The notes under the pieces: generated by a model
Told to the model about the DNA's origin: nothing
Database searches by the model: none
Seen by the model: the letters and a program-made list of their open reading frames with translations, nothing else
From: Mesaphorura yosii
Lineage: Eukaryota > Arthropoda > Collembola > Poduromorpha > Tullbergiidae
DNA: 55,859 bases
Direction: 5' to 3'
Assembly: GCA_009869945.1 (NCBI GenBank)
Contig: WIXG01000441.1
Span: 1-55,859 of the forward strand
Part shown: positions 9,816-21,160 of the stretch, piece after piece
Numbering within the stretch: position 1 is the first letter of the stretch
Layout of the letters: each line of letters opens with the position of its first letter
Translations under genes and position numbers: made by a program

Positions 9816-11131
9816 TGGCCCGTCGGAGCGTCGTTACTCTGGCTATAGGTTCTAAAGTCCAGCTCATACATTGCGCATTTCCTTGTCCACAGCTCGGCCC
9901 CCGTGGAGCCGTGCGATTCTGTCCCCAGTGTTTACTGCGCAAGGTGGCTGCTGACGAGCGCCGACGTATGTGTGTCGAGGAACTGGCTGGGCGAGTGGCG
10001 AGCACGTACAGAGCAGCTGACAAGCAGTCGACATCACTCTTTCTTTGGTAAATTGTCATGGCCACATCCCGGGGCCGGAGGTCTCCATGTGCGCCTTATC
10101 TGTACTCATTATACCTTATCGTGTTTACGTGCCCCCAACCTCGACCTCTGCACCACAACACAGCAGTACAAACAGCGGAGTGCGTGGCCAGGCACGGGCA
10201 CGCGCTGAATGGACCTCACCACGCCGAGGCTGCGTGGTGTGGGTGTCCTCCTCTGGCGCCCACCTCTGCCCAGCCCATCCACCACAACAACCAGCCGTGC
10301 GAGAAGCACGAAGTTCAGGCGTGCGCGAACTTGTTCGTCTTCGTGGTGAAAGGATTCCGCGGAGTCTGCACGACGAGGGCAAGATTAGCAGCACACGAGC
10401 AAGAAGTCGTCGTGGTTGCATCATGCAAGCCAGGTGAATGTGCATGTGCACGGGCAAGCCTCGTCAGTCGCTGGAGGATCCGGGGTGAGGATTATGTCCC
10501 AAGTTAGTTACACAGCGAGAGATTTATGAACCTTGCGTCTCACTCTCTAAAGGAGATCAAGGGCATTTCGTCCAACGTTGTCTGAACACCATGCCTGTAC
10601 AAATCATCTCATCCCAATACAAATGCTGTGCAAGAACAGAGATGTAATTACTAATTAGTAGCAGAAATCAGTACTACGAAATGGATCGTCAAGGCGCTTG
10701 GCGTAGGGTCTGTTCTTTGACACGATCATTTGGGCGTGTGATTGTGGAGTCCAATGGAATCACAAAAGTTCCACATTTTGCACCGACGATGAAATCATCC
10801 GGCTGCGTAAAAAATGTCAAAATGCGAAACTCCCATTTATGAAAGATGAAGTGAGAATTTCTGCTTCCAGTCTTTGCCTTTGTCGTGAGCCTTTGCTTTC
10901 CTTTGCCTCTCTCGCACTGTTCAGAGTTGTCCTGTCCTAGCTCGTGTTGTCTCTCAGTTGCCACCGCAACCAACAAGAAGGTATTTGAACAAACAATGCT
11001 TGCACTCAAGTCCAATCGATCACCTCTGTCATCAGAATACTGCTGCGACTTGGATGTCTTCAAATTCGAGGGTGGTGGAAACTTCGGTAGAGACAGACTC
11101 GAGCCACGACAATTCACTAAAGTTGAGAGCT
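9816..11131. other. Divergent intergenic region, no gene seen
   Basis: About 1.3 kb between the DAHP synthase (-) and the four-pass membrane protein gene (+). Several open frames of 90-150 codons occur, but they overlap on both strands, are dominated by Arg, Ser and Pro and show no domain; I treat them as chance. Promoters of both flanking genes must lie here. Confidence 0.5.
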
Positions 11132-12294
11132 ATGGAGCACCAGCATCAGGTGTCCAAACGGTCCAGGCGTAGAATGCGTGGTGAAGAGCAGAGCAGGAGC
11201 AGTGCGGGAGAACTAGCGCGAAGCTCGCCACGGAGAGGATCCACTGGCAGCGAGGAAGAGGAGTCCGCCGACCAGGACCGTCCGCAGACGAAACTGGAGG
11301 GAGTGCTGCGTGGTTTGCGTGAGGACGTTGTGCCCCTGGACAGGCGAGAGGGCAAGGCGAAGTGGCGGGCCATGGTCGAAGGCATCCAGCAAGCTGGGTT
11401 GAGCGGCGGAGACGGCGGACGACTGTCGCACCTCCGAATCGAGGACGAATTGCACCATGAGCGAGTGGACACGAATCAGGTAGGCGCTGGCTTATACTCC
11501 AACCGCTGGAGGAAAATGACCAGGTACACGGCACCCTTCCAGCGCCCGGGTAAGCATGCGCCGTCGGAGGCGGAGCCAAACAACAACGCTGTCAAACATG
11601 TGGATCCGGTCGATGAGACTGAAGGGAGCCAGGCTACGAAGGGGTGTTTGTGGCATCTGACTCACTACTTCAGCGGAATCCTGGCCGGTCTCCTCCTGTG
11701 GACAGCCATGTTCGCGGTGAGTTCCCTTGGGTAAACTCATCATCCTAACCGTAGCACGGAGGTGAGAGGAGGTATGTTGATTTATAGGTTTCCAATGTGG
11801 GGGGCGAATCTATGCTGGTCAAGGGACCCATCTTCCTGACACTCTCCTCGGCTGTGACAACTTCAACCGTCCTGATTGTCGTGGTTGGCTTGATCAGCAG
11901 GTAACAATCCAGTGCAGCAGACAATCCAGGACCGTTGTCCCAATGAGAATGACAGTGGAGTATTTCGTTGTTTCGCAGAGTGTTCACCCTCCGCGGGAGT
12001 GTGGCCGAGGTGGAGCGACTTCTGTACCACTCTGGGGCCGTTTTACTGATTTTGGTGACGCACTACCTAGGAAAGGCCTTGGAGCTGCGTGGAATGGAGT
12101 GCAGGGCCCTCCTGCGTCTTCCGCCTGAGAGCCGTGAGAAGGTGCACGAGTCTTACAGCTGCGCCGGCTACCGCCAGAGCGAGGGCGACTACAGCGTGGG
12201 GTTTGTGTTTCTGCAGCTGCTGCCCTGGCTGGGGGCCGTGGGAATCTACACCTTCCTCCACCTTGCTCCTCCGCGCAGACACAACAGGCAGTGA
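11132..12294 (+). CDS. Unrecognised four-pass membrane protein A
   Basis: Three exons, 11132..11716, 11788..11900 and 11979..12294, give about 337 residues. I do not recognise the family. The first 160 or so residues are hydrophilic, Arg/Ser/Glu-rich and probably cytosolic. Four hydrophobic segments follow: around YFSGILAGLLLWTAMFAV (first join), IFLTLSSAVTTSTVLIVVVG, GAVLLILVTHYLGKALEL, and VFLQLLPWLGAVGIYTFLHL near the C terminus. A hydrophilic loop with one Cys lies between segments 3 and 4. The start at 11132 was chosen because the frame upstream is compositionally unlike protein. AATAAA follows at 12470. Transport, scaffolding or sensory roles are all possible. Confidence 0.75.
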
Positions 12295-12947
12295 ATACTG
12301 AAGGGAACAAATTATACGGTCGGCGGCTTTATTAGTTGCCCTATGTAAAAATATTTGTTGGTTATGTTACTGAACTAATATGCAAATCTTCGAACGAAAT
12401 GGTGAAATAATGGTAATATTAAGGCAGAAAATCGTACTAAGTTTTCAATAATTTTGCATATTCTGATTGAATAAAATGCCACCCAAGAAAGCAAATTAGC
12501 ATATCGAATCAGTAAGATGTCTAAAAATTATTTTTACATGAGGTTTTTAAATAAATCTGCCGGGGGCTTAAATAGCGTCCAATACTGAATACTGAACATG
12601 AATTTATTCATTGAATGAAAGGAACTCAAGTGCGTCAATCAAATCTCATGATTCAAACTTACGTAATTCGTGTAATCACGTGGTTAATTAGTCAGTCATT
12701 TTGAGAAAAGTGAAGCACAACCAACAAGAATCTCAAAAGAGTGTACATTATAAGCCTGAGCTTAATCACAATCTTTTACATTTGGAAAATAGATGCTTTT
12801 AGCTTATAACTTTACATTTGCCTGAAAAAAATAACTAAAATTTAGCTTCACATGGCCACGATATGATATAAAAGTTTAAAAAGTACAGGTAAAGAGTAAG
12901 CTGATAGCTGAGAGTAATTGCACAGAGGAATCAAGTCTGCAACTAAT
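12295..12947. other. AT-rich convergent intergenic region
   Basis: About 650 AT-rich nt between the convergent four-pass protein gene and APC. It holds AATAAA on the plus strand at 12470 and on the minus strand at 12603, so the two 3' UTRs end close together. Nothing else seen. Confidence 0.55.
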
Positions 12948-15900
12948 TTACACCGTCGTCATTTTGGAAGTGGTCGCACTTGCGCCCGGGGCGTCTGTTT
13001 GGCGGTGGTTGTAGTTGAAGGGCAGCACGAAAGCCCGTTCACGTTGCTCCGCTCGGTCCCTACCAGAAGCCTCGCCTTCTCTCTTCACCCAAACCTCCTT
13101 TTTCTTCTTCCCGAAGTTGAACCCGATCCCGAATCGCGTTTTCTTCTCGCGCCCCTCGTCGCTCTCGTTTCCGTTCCTTGCATTCAGCGCCAGGGGCTTC
13201 GTGCTCTCCACCTTGCTCTGCTTGCTGGTGAGCTGGTTCCAGAAACTGCTCAATCTACCCACTTTCCCCTCTTTCTCTTTCGGCTCATGACCAGCCCTTC
13301 CGGACCGAGGCAGGGTGGAGTACACCGACGAGTCGCTCTGTTTGGGGTTGCTGCTGAAGCCGATGGTAGAGTTGCTGTTCCGCACAGCACGAACCACCGC
13401 GAAGTTCTTGCTGGGCACAGAAGTTCTGACCGGAGGTTTCGGCGGAATCTTCTTCGGCGGTGGCGCCTGGTGAGACAGGTTGTTAAGGGACGATGTGCTG
13501 GAGTTCCTGCTCGAGTGCTTGCTCTGTTTTGGAGACGAGTCTCTGGAACTCAGAGCCGCCCTCAGCTCGGACGACCGCGTGGGTCGCACGAAGACTGTGG
13601 AACCACTCGACACTGGCGTCCTTGGCTTGGGTGGAATCGGAGGGGCCACTTTGCGCTGCGGGGGGAGCGAGGCGTAGAGCTGCTTCCGTCTGCCCCGAAT
13701 CCCCGAGCTCCGTGGAGATGCAGTGGGGCTGGATTCGTTGCTGGTTGCTGCCAGAGGCTTCCCAGTCCGAGCAGTTCTGTCGACCTTGAACGTAGCAAAC
13801 TGGGACGTAGGCGTGGTTGGGCTGGAGGCGTTTCCGTTGGCGTCCACGGGCGTGATAGTTCGGGTGAGGTACCGAGTAGGGTCTTCCTGCCGTCGCTGTC
13901 GGGGCGAGGCGTGACTTTTGGTGAAGGTCAGAAAGCGCTCATTGTGTGACTGCTCGACACTGCTTCTTGACCCAGCGCCCATCCTGGAGTCCGAGCCGAG
14001 GGAGAGGTCCTCGCGAAGGCTGTCATCGACGTCGGTGCCTAAAAAGAATGCCATAAGAGCAGGTCAAAGACTAAAGAAGAAAGACAAGTGATTGTGGCTT
14101 GTATACCGTCGTCGTAGCTCCCGTTGATAGTGAAGGTTTCCGCGCCGAGGGAGAGTTGGTGGATTCCCGCTTCGATGTTGTCGATGGTTGAGGCGACCTC
14201 CGACTGAAGGCTGGCGACGCTGATCATGGAGTTCTCCAGGTCCAGATCGGGCGGAGGTCTCTGGTTGAGGATGTTGGAAGTATTTTCGCTCTTGTTGTAG
14301 GTCTTCCGTTTGCATTCGGTGCTCGACATGGCGGACAGGAGTGACGGAGGTTGCACACTCGTCAACGTGCTCTCGATTAGCGCAGCGCCGGGCTTGGGTG
14401 AGGCGGGTTTGGCGTGCCTGCCCTCCACGAGCCGGAATGCTGAGCTGATAGTCATAGACGGGATCGTTGAGGACAGGGTCGGCGTATCGTCGTTCCACTC
14501 TGACGCGATGCTGAGCACACTCTGCTGAATCGCTGGAGTCTCCTTCGTCACGACAACTCCTTCAGCTTGATCTTGAGTAGGAGCATCAGTGTTCGCTTCT
14601 TCAGGTTCTTCATTGTCCTTGCTTCCCACTTCGCATTTTCCGTTCTGGACGCCGAGGCCTGCTGCGTGGTGGAGCTTCGTTTTGTGGCTTCTCGCTGAAC
14701 TACGTGCTTTGTTTTTGCCCTTGAGGATTAGGGCGGCGAGGTCCTCGTCAATATCGCTGGACTTGAGGTCTTCATGGTAGCTCGTTGACGTCTTGACGCT
14801 TTCCTTCTCGTCGATTGCTTCGCTGAGTTTGCTCACTTCTGACTTGCTCTTGGGAATTCTGCTCGCCTTGCCAGCGCTGATGCATTTCAGAAGGATCTGT
14901 GCATCTGAATAAATTGGCTCCTCCGCCGGGTCGGTGGGCAAGGCATCCAGTGGTTCAGAGCAGGGCTGCTCCGGGGTCGACACATGGGCCTGAGCAGAGG
15001 TCTCTACCGTTGTCTCCTTCGGTTTGTCCGGCTCATTAGTGACCGCGTCAGTCTCTTTGTCGATGTCACAGATGAGGTCGCTGAGCGAGGTGGCGTTGGA
15101 GACGCCGAACGGAGTGCCCTCGATGGCAAACACGCGGAGCTCGTCCAAGTCGCCACGACTGTGCTTCAAAATGGACTGCAGGAATATTCAGCACGTTAAA
15201 CATGGACTAATAATAGACTTTGCGCCGACCTTAGCTGGTGGATTACCTTTGCCGCCGAGGTGGGAAGCAGTGGCTTCACTCCTGCCCCTGGCGAAGTCTC
15301 CATCTAATTACAAGCATTGCAATTCAATAATTCAATTCACTAGTTATTTATCGTTAGTTTAAATTCTGTCTCACTTTGAGGGCCACTCCGACGGACTCGC
15401 CGTCCACCGTCAGAGGACTTAGACTCCGCACACTCTCCGCTGCCGTGGCGGGGGCACTTTCTCCTGCTGTGAAGACATTCGGGGTCTCTTCCGGTGCCTT
15501 GGGCTCTAGCTTGACCTTCTCTTCTTGCATGAACCGGACTTGTTCCCCAATCTGTCTGGGAGAGTCCGGAAGGTCGGACGGAGACACCGCCTCGCTCGTT
15601 CTCCGACTGCAAGGAAACAACAGCAATAAGGAAACAGGCAGGTGAAGATCGAAGTAGGCCGTATGACGGCGCACTGACCTGAACTCGCTCATGACACTGC
15701 CACCATCTTCGTAATTGACGTCGATGCTCGCGAGGGAGTTGACAGAGCTGCTCCTGCTGAACATGAGCGGGGTCTCGTTGGCCGAGAAAGTCACGTTCCG
15801 CTTCACCTTCTCTTTCGGAGCGACGCCTGACGCGCTCGGCTGCTTGGGTGGCGGCTGCTGTTCCTCGAGGAGTTCCGCCTTGTTCTCGCCGCCCTGGACG

Positions 15901-18389
15901 TTTGAGGCGATGGAGGAGAGCGATGATGCGCGGGAGAAGTTTGCTGGTGTGTGTTCCGTGCAGTACTTGCGCGGCTGGTCCTCCCCCGCCTCGCTCTCCG
16001 CGATGGGCTTCAGTTTTGGCTTGTCAAGTTGTGTGAGGTCGTTCATGGAGTTTGATGTGGAGAAGTTGAGTGGAGTGCCCTCGCAGTAGTACGTCTTGGT
16101 GGTGTCTTCACACTTGTTGCTGGGCGAGTCCTCCGACTCGGTGAAGTGGAGCGAGTAGTTGGTCGTCGTGTCCTCCACAATCAGCGTCTCGCTCTTGCTG
16201 CAGTCAAGCGCCTTCGTCTGGTGTGCTGGTTGAATGAACCGCATCAGTTCGGGGCATGAGTTGTAGTTCTTGGGCGAGTAGTATTTCCGAGGCCCACTGC
16301 TCGGCTGCAGAGGTGGGTTCAAGAAGGCCGGTCCCGGACTGGTACGCGCCCCAAACTCTGACGCAGACACGACGTGGATGGGACTCGACTTGCTGGAGTG
16401 CATGGACAGATCCAGGGGCTCTTCTTGCAACTCGCCTCGCAGCTTCTTGCTCTCATGCAGCTGGAGTGTGGATGGAGTGTCAGCAGAGCGTCTTAAGTCG
16501 ATGGGCTGCTGCTCGGGATTGACGGTAGTGGCCTGAAATTCAAAATCCAAACATTCCTTAACCGCGAGAAGCAGCAATCAAAATCATTCGTGAAGTGAGA
16601 CTGCCTGATGGTCTTGCCTTGGTGGAGCACGCGAGTAGGTTCTTGAAGGCTGCATTGGCGCCCTGAGCGATTCTCTCGTGCTTAGAGTACATGAGCGCCT
16701 TCAGCTTGGGCATTGCACCCATATCAATCAGTTTTTGTTGGTCCTGGACAAATCATAAACAATGTTCAATTTCCGGTTGTGGCTAGAAATACCCAGCAGC
16801 AGATCCTTGGATGCTGTACCTGTGGGCAGTTTCCTGAAATGTGCCACAGCGTGCCGCAAGCATTACTAACGACAGTGAGGCTGGAAGATCTGAGGTGCTC
16901 CAGGAGGATCTCAATCAGACCACACTCTCGGAAGCTGGTGCGAATGCTGTCGTCAGTGGGCAGAATCGTGGCGACATTTCTCAGGATTCCGCCCGCGTTC
17001 TCCACGATGGTGAGTGTACTCGACTTGTAATTAAGCAGGCCCACCAGGAACTCAACCGCGTTCTCCGTGTGACAAATCGCAGACTGCAATAATCAATCGA
17101 TCAAAAATCAACCTCTTAAGATTGATTCGCTTGTAAGAGGGGTTTAATTACCTTGTTGGCGACCGAGTGTGCAGACAGATTCCAGAGGGCGGAAAGAGTG
17201 GCCTTGAGTGTGGACTCCTTGTTCGTCTTGATGGCCGCAGAGGTTAGCTTAGTCACAACGTTGGAGTCTCGCAGGGCGATGCGGGAGTTGCTGTCTGCGT
17301 GCCAGGAAAGGTTCCGCAGGACAGATGCCGTCACCTGGTACAAATGTTTGATAATGAAACTACAACTGCTGTGACGATGGGTAATAATGATTTTCTTTTG
17401 CTCCGAACCTGACAGACATCCTCGTTTTGGTAGTCGAGTTGAGCCACCAAGGCAGGCAGGAACTTGTGCATCGAGCAGAGAAGGGCTTTGTTTGTCCCAT
17501 CGCCGAATGTCAAGTTGGTGAGGATCATGCCGCTGTAGCGCCTGGTGATGGTACAGTCCGGATTCAGATTAAGTCCGTGCGCAGAGTAGTCAGCCTGCAA
17601 AAGAGTTAGCATGCCTTTCTAAATTATCACCCAAATCTAGACTCAAAGACGCAATAATCGCTAAAGTAATTCGTGCCTGAATGAGATCGGCGACTGCATG
17701 AATAGCTCCGAGGTGGCACATTGTGAGTCGATGTTCTTCGTCGAAGCTCAATTTCATGAGAGTGGTTGTGCTCTGCACGGGGTGAGGGCAGTCGGTGTGC
17801 ACCCGCACCTGCTCCGAGAAAGACCGGATGGACTCCAGCAACTTGAGCACTCGCATCTCCTTCCGCTTCTGGTTAAAGTCCGGGTTGAAGTGGACGATGT
17901 TCTTCAGGGCTCGCGTTGCCCGAGCCTTGGTCTCTACGGACGGATGCTCATTGGGCGGTAGATTAACAGGGTGTAAAATCTGAATCAGCAACGGAATGCA
18001 ACCTACCACCATAACCAAATAATTTATCACCTAGTAAAGTATTTAATCTTGGCTTAATTAGGCTGTATGAGTGACGGGACACTGACCAGCCTTCCTGAGC
18101 GCCAGACAGCTCTCGGGCGAGTTGGTGATGGCCAGCAGCGCCCGATGCGCGTTGCTCTGATCGGCGGAGCTGAGAATGCTTAGCATGCTCACAACCGACT
18201 CGAAATACTCCGCTGAAATGCAAAAATACACAATAAATCATCCTGCGTTAAGCCTGAAGCCTTAAATAAACTGGAGCGCTTACTGGAGGTTCCCGTCGAG
18301 TGGGAGGTGGTGGGCTCCGGATTATTGTCATTTTTGCCGGTTGAGGCGACCTTCATGTCAGTGTCGTCGTGCCACTGGGCAGCTGCCAT
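12948..18389 (-). CDS. APC: APC tumour-suppressor homologue (Wnt pathway)
   Basis: Twelve exons: 18284..18389, 18087..18212, 17677..18002, 17409..17594, 17152..17334, 16820..17083, 16618..16743, 15679..16532, 15375..15606, 15247..15303, 14107..15175 and 12948..14038; about 1539 residues. Armadillo repeats span roughly residues 36-439 (SVLRNLSW, STLKATLSALWNLSAH, VSNACGTLW). A 15-aa-type beta-catenin site (TTNYSLHFTESEDSP) and four 20-aa-type repeats follow (EGTPLNFSTSNS, EHTPANFSRASSLSS, ETPLMFSRSSSVNSL, EGTPFGVSNATSLSD). SPSDLPDSPRQ is also shared with vertebrate APC. The basic C terminus ends LPFNYN...MTTV, a class I PDZ ligand as in human APC. The human N-terminal coiled coil is absent and the axin-binding SAMP motif is degenerate (CISAGKAS). 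Introns 3 and 7 begin with GC. Role: destruction-complex scaffold and cytoskeletal regulator. Confidence 0.93.
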
Positions 18390-18422
18390 TCTTCTCGCAG
18401 TCTTGTCTCTCGTAACTTAATG

Positions 18423-18750
18423 ACTGAATAACGAATCAGATACATTAATTTACATGTGTTGGTGAGTTGGTCAGTGCCAATGAAATTACCTTGGTGTAGT
18501 TGTGACTGGTCAAATCAGCGTAAAGGCATTGTAAGTGGTGCAAACTCAGCACATTTGCAGTGTGCTCAGTGAGCAATATACTTGAGGGATGGCCACTAAC
18601 GGTTGATTGATTAATGACACCTACAAATAACAAGATAAATTAGTTAAAATCACAAGTTAAAAGTCCATTGTCAAATTTTCATTGCTGGCATGCGCTGAAA
18701 TTTAGAAATTACTGCGCACCAACATAACAAGTCTGGTAAAGTTGCTCACC
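18423..18750 (-). other. Probable spliced 5' leader of APC
   Basis: An exon-like piece, 18490..18620, is bounded by TTATTTGTAG and AAG|GTAATT on the minus strand; it would splice over 66 nt to an acceptor at 18424, just upstream of the APC ATG. A further donor, TTAAG|GTGAGC, ends another exon at 18750. An in-frame TAA precedes the ATG, so these pieces would be non-coding. A short upstream open frame (ATGATGACGGCACTGAATTAA) ends at the 18750 donor. Confidence 0.4.
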
Positions 18751-19154
18751 TTAATTCAGTGCCGTCATCATGTCGAATTCGCCCAATCGTAAGTCGCTGA
18801 TTTTATTTCATGAATCGGATAAAACACGGCTGCCGATGATGAGTAACAAATATTTGGAGTTGAATAGCCTTGTTTACTTGATTCAATCCACGGCTTTTGT
18901 CTCGAAATCGATGAAAAAGAAGTTGACACTAAATCATGTGCTCGTCTCAACTCACCATCGAAGTGGGAAATTTTCGCTTCAACATGTGCACCAATATTAT
19001 TTTGTACACACGTTATTATTATTATTAGAGCTCGCTTTTATCAAAATTTAAGTCTGACACCAAAGCCCAAAGCTAATTAAATTCAATTCACTGTACAATT
19101 ACGATCTGAGCGTTAATTGTCCAACCGAAGAAACCAAATCGTTTATTAATCGAT
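18751..19154. other. Divergent promoter region of APC and the NOL7-like gene
   Basis: About 400 AT-rich nt separate the inferred APC leader (-) from the NOL7-like start codon (+). A 93-codon open frame at 18770-19051 has no recognisable content and is antisense to the APC upstream region. Confidence 0.45.
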
Positions 19155-19737
19155 ATGAGTGATTCGCGGAGTGATTCAGACGACGAGGCACCCGAGCAAG
19201 TGTCCTTCGACACCACCAAAACCAAGGCTCAGCTGGAAGCCCGATTGGTCACCGATCTCGCGAGGAACGAAAAGGCGGCCCGCAAGCGGAAGAGATGCGA
19301 AAGGCAAGAGCTCTTCAAGAAGCAGAAACAGGAAAAGGTAATTAAATTCTGTTATATAAGGATTAAGATTAAGGTTACCATCAGCTCCGGTAATTAGATT
19401 TTTGAATGTCTAGGAGACTCGATCACTGGTTTTCACTGACGACGTGCTGAACCAGATCAGGAATGAGACGGACGCGACCAGGCCCGATGTAACTGCCAGC
19501 CCGAAGTTAGTCGACGCATCACCCCACAGCACGACAACTGAGGGGAGGAGGAAAGGAGTCGTGGTGAAGACGTACAAGTCCTTGAACATCGACGTGAGGG
19601 CGCTGACTCACGTGCACAATCCACGACGAATGACTGCCGCCAACTTCAAGGCGCGGCGTTTTGGAAAGGTTCATAGAGAAAACTTGACCATGAATCAGGT
19701 GCACGCCGAGAAGCTCAGGGCTGGAGGCAAGCTTTAG
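19155..19737 (+). CDS. NOL7: NOL7-like nucleolar protein
   Basis: Two exons, 19155..19337 and 19414..19737, give about 168 residues. The N terminus, DSDDEAPEQVSFDTTKTKA followed by a basic helix (KRKRCERQELFKKQKQEK), matches the DDEAPEE-x-x-F and KRKRREELF pattern of nucleolar protein 7, a small-subunit processome component. The C terminus is very basic (NPRRMTAANFKARRFGKVHR), as expected for a nucleolar protein. The middle is divergent. Likely role: early pre-rRNA processing. The single 76-nt intron is GT-AG, and AATAAA follows at 19959. The identification rests mainly on the N-terminal block. Confidence 0.7.
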
Positions 19738-19958
19738 CTAACATGGACACATCGACTAGTTCCACTCTTGAATATAGCAGCATTCGTTTATGCCTAATTA
19801 GAGGTTTCTTATTGTACGAGGCAAGTACTTACAGATCCTTAAATATTTGTATTTTAGAATTTATTTTTCTAAAAATAACGACCTTCATAACGACGGAGCG
19901 TAAATTGCGACATTTCAGAGCGTGTAATCTAATCTCATAAATTAGTCACGTAGCAGCG

Positions 19959-19964
19959 AATAAA
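19959..19964 (+). terminator. Poly(A) signal of the NOL7-like gene
   Basis: AATAAA about 220 nt past the stop codon. The rest of 19738..20253 is AT-rich and shows no coding signal. Confidence 0.5.
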
Positions 19965-20253
19965 GAGAATTTATTGTCGGATTCTTGTGCGTCATTCCGC
20001 TTTCATCCATTCTGCACACTGACCCACGTGACTCTCTGTGACGAGACAAGTCGACATAGTTCGCAGACTTGTCACTGTCACCTGAAGATCAGTCCTCTTC
20101 ACTGTCTTCACTCCTCTCAACAAGTTTCGCCGAGAAGATCCGCATTGGCATGATTCATTCGTTGCGCTGCGCAGTGAAGGAAGAGTTGGGTTGGCAGGAT
20201 AGATGAAACTGATGCAGAGATCATTATCGGATCAGCGCTGTTAGTCGTCCTGA

Positions 20254-20259
20254 TTTATT
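20254..20259 (-). terminator. Poly(A) signal overlapping a stop codon
   Basis: Minus-strand AATAAA includes the TAA stop of the small membrane-protein gene (CAATAAATC), so the 3' UTR would be only 10-30 nt if this signal is used. Confidence 0.4.
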
Positions 20260-20659
20260 GCGACTGAGCACCGACGCATTTGATTCGGATGTCGACCGTC
20301 TTCTTCATGCTGACTCCGTGCCAACTCAACCTCTGCCAAAAGGCCCAACGCATCAAAGTGAGTGAACCCGCTCCAATGGCTCCAAGCCCAAGCATCCAAG
20401 CTAGCCCCTGCCGTACTGCCAACTGGAGAAGTTGACACAAACTGGACTTTGTTTGCTCCTATCACTCAACTGACAAAGTGGCCTCTTGAATAATCAAGTT
20501 TGGTGTCACGTCGAAGCTGTGACGCTTCAATGGCATGGATGTTGCTGCGATTGCTGTCTGCTGCATGCCTGGTCGTTTAGTAGAGATGGATTCGTCTCGG
20601 GCAAGAGGAGAGATTTGTTTTTTGGCTTTGATCCGCGTCACCACAGCACGAAAGCGCAT
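20255..20659 (-). CDS. Small single-pass membrane protein, possibly mitochondrial
   Basis: Two exons, 20471..20659 and 20255..20422, joined over a 48-nt intron in phase 0, give about 118 residues. I do not recognise the family. The N terminus (MRFRAVVTRIKAKKQISPL) is basic and acid-free, like a mitochondrial presequence. One hydrophobic span with a small-residue stretch (AWMLGLGAIGAGSLTLMRW) sits at about residues 70-88, followed by a charged tail. The reading frame, splice sites and composition support a real gene, but there is no homology I can name. A poly(A) signal overlaps the stop codon. It is divergent from the four-pass protein B gene over about 500 nt. Confidence 0.55.
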
Positions 20660-21160
20660 GAAATGCGATGGCGATGAGGCTGATTTGATGATAGTAATGA
20701 TAAAGGAAGAGTTTTGCAAGAGTCTTTTCTCTGGTCTAAGAATAGTTTCCCACTTTTATGAAAATACTACGCGAGTACGACTCTCGGCGGTGTTTATTTT
20801 TATTTTGATCTCGGCTGCAATAAAAATAAGCTCCGACGTGAGTTGCAACATTTCGCGACACGAACGCGACCAGTGTGGCATCAACCACCACGCAGAATCT
20901 GCGGACAGACATCCAACTGCAAAGTGAAGAATCGCTAATCACGACAGACCCTTGGCGCGTGCCTGTGCCGTAGGTGACTACTGAGTTTGTGTCTGTGGCT
21001 GTGTGGGTGTCCGTGCCATGCCCCAGAAGAACCGGACGCACCCCGGACGAAGGTAGCCCGAGGGTCCTTGTGCCCTCCTCCGTCTTCCTTGGCATGCCCC
21101 TCTGACCTGTCGTGTGTGCCTAGTTACTTGCACCGGCCCGGACTGCGCGAGCCTTACCCC
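20660..21160. other. Divergent intergenic region
   Basis: About 500 nt between the small membrane-protein gene (-) and four-pass protein B (+). The plus-strand frame of the latter is open further upstream but reads as Cys/Pro/Ser-rich leader sequence. No other feature seen. Confidence 0.45.

Noticed and set aside
10045..10507. Overlapping open frames of 130-149 codons upstream of the four-pass protein A gene
   Set aside because: Several frames on both strands are open at once with Arg/Ser/Pro/Cys-rich translations, typical of chance in GC-rich DNA.
16580..16600. Resemblance to a miR-315-like sequence in an APC intron (minus strand)
   Set aside because: Only a partial match and no hairpin partner seen; probably coincidence.
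18770..19051. 93-codon open frame between APC and the NOL7-like gene
   Set aside because: No recognisable content, and it lies antisense to the APC upstream region.
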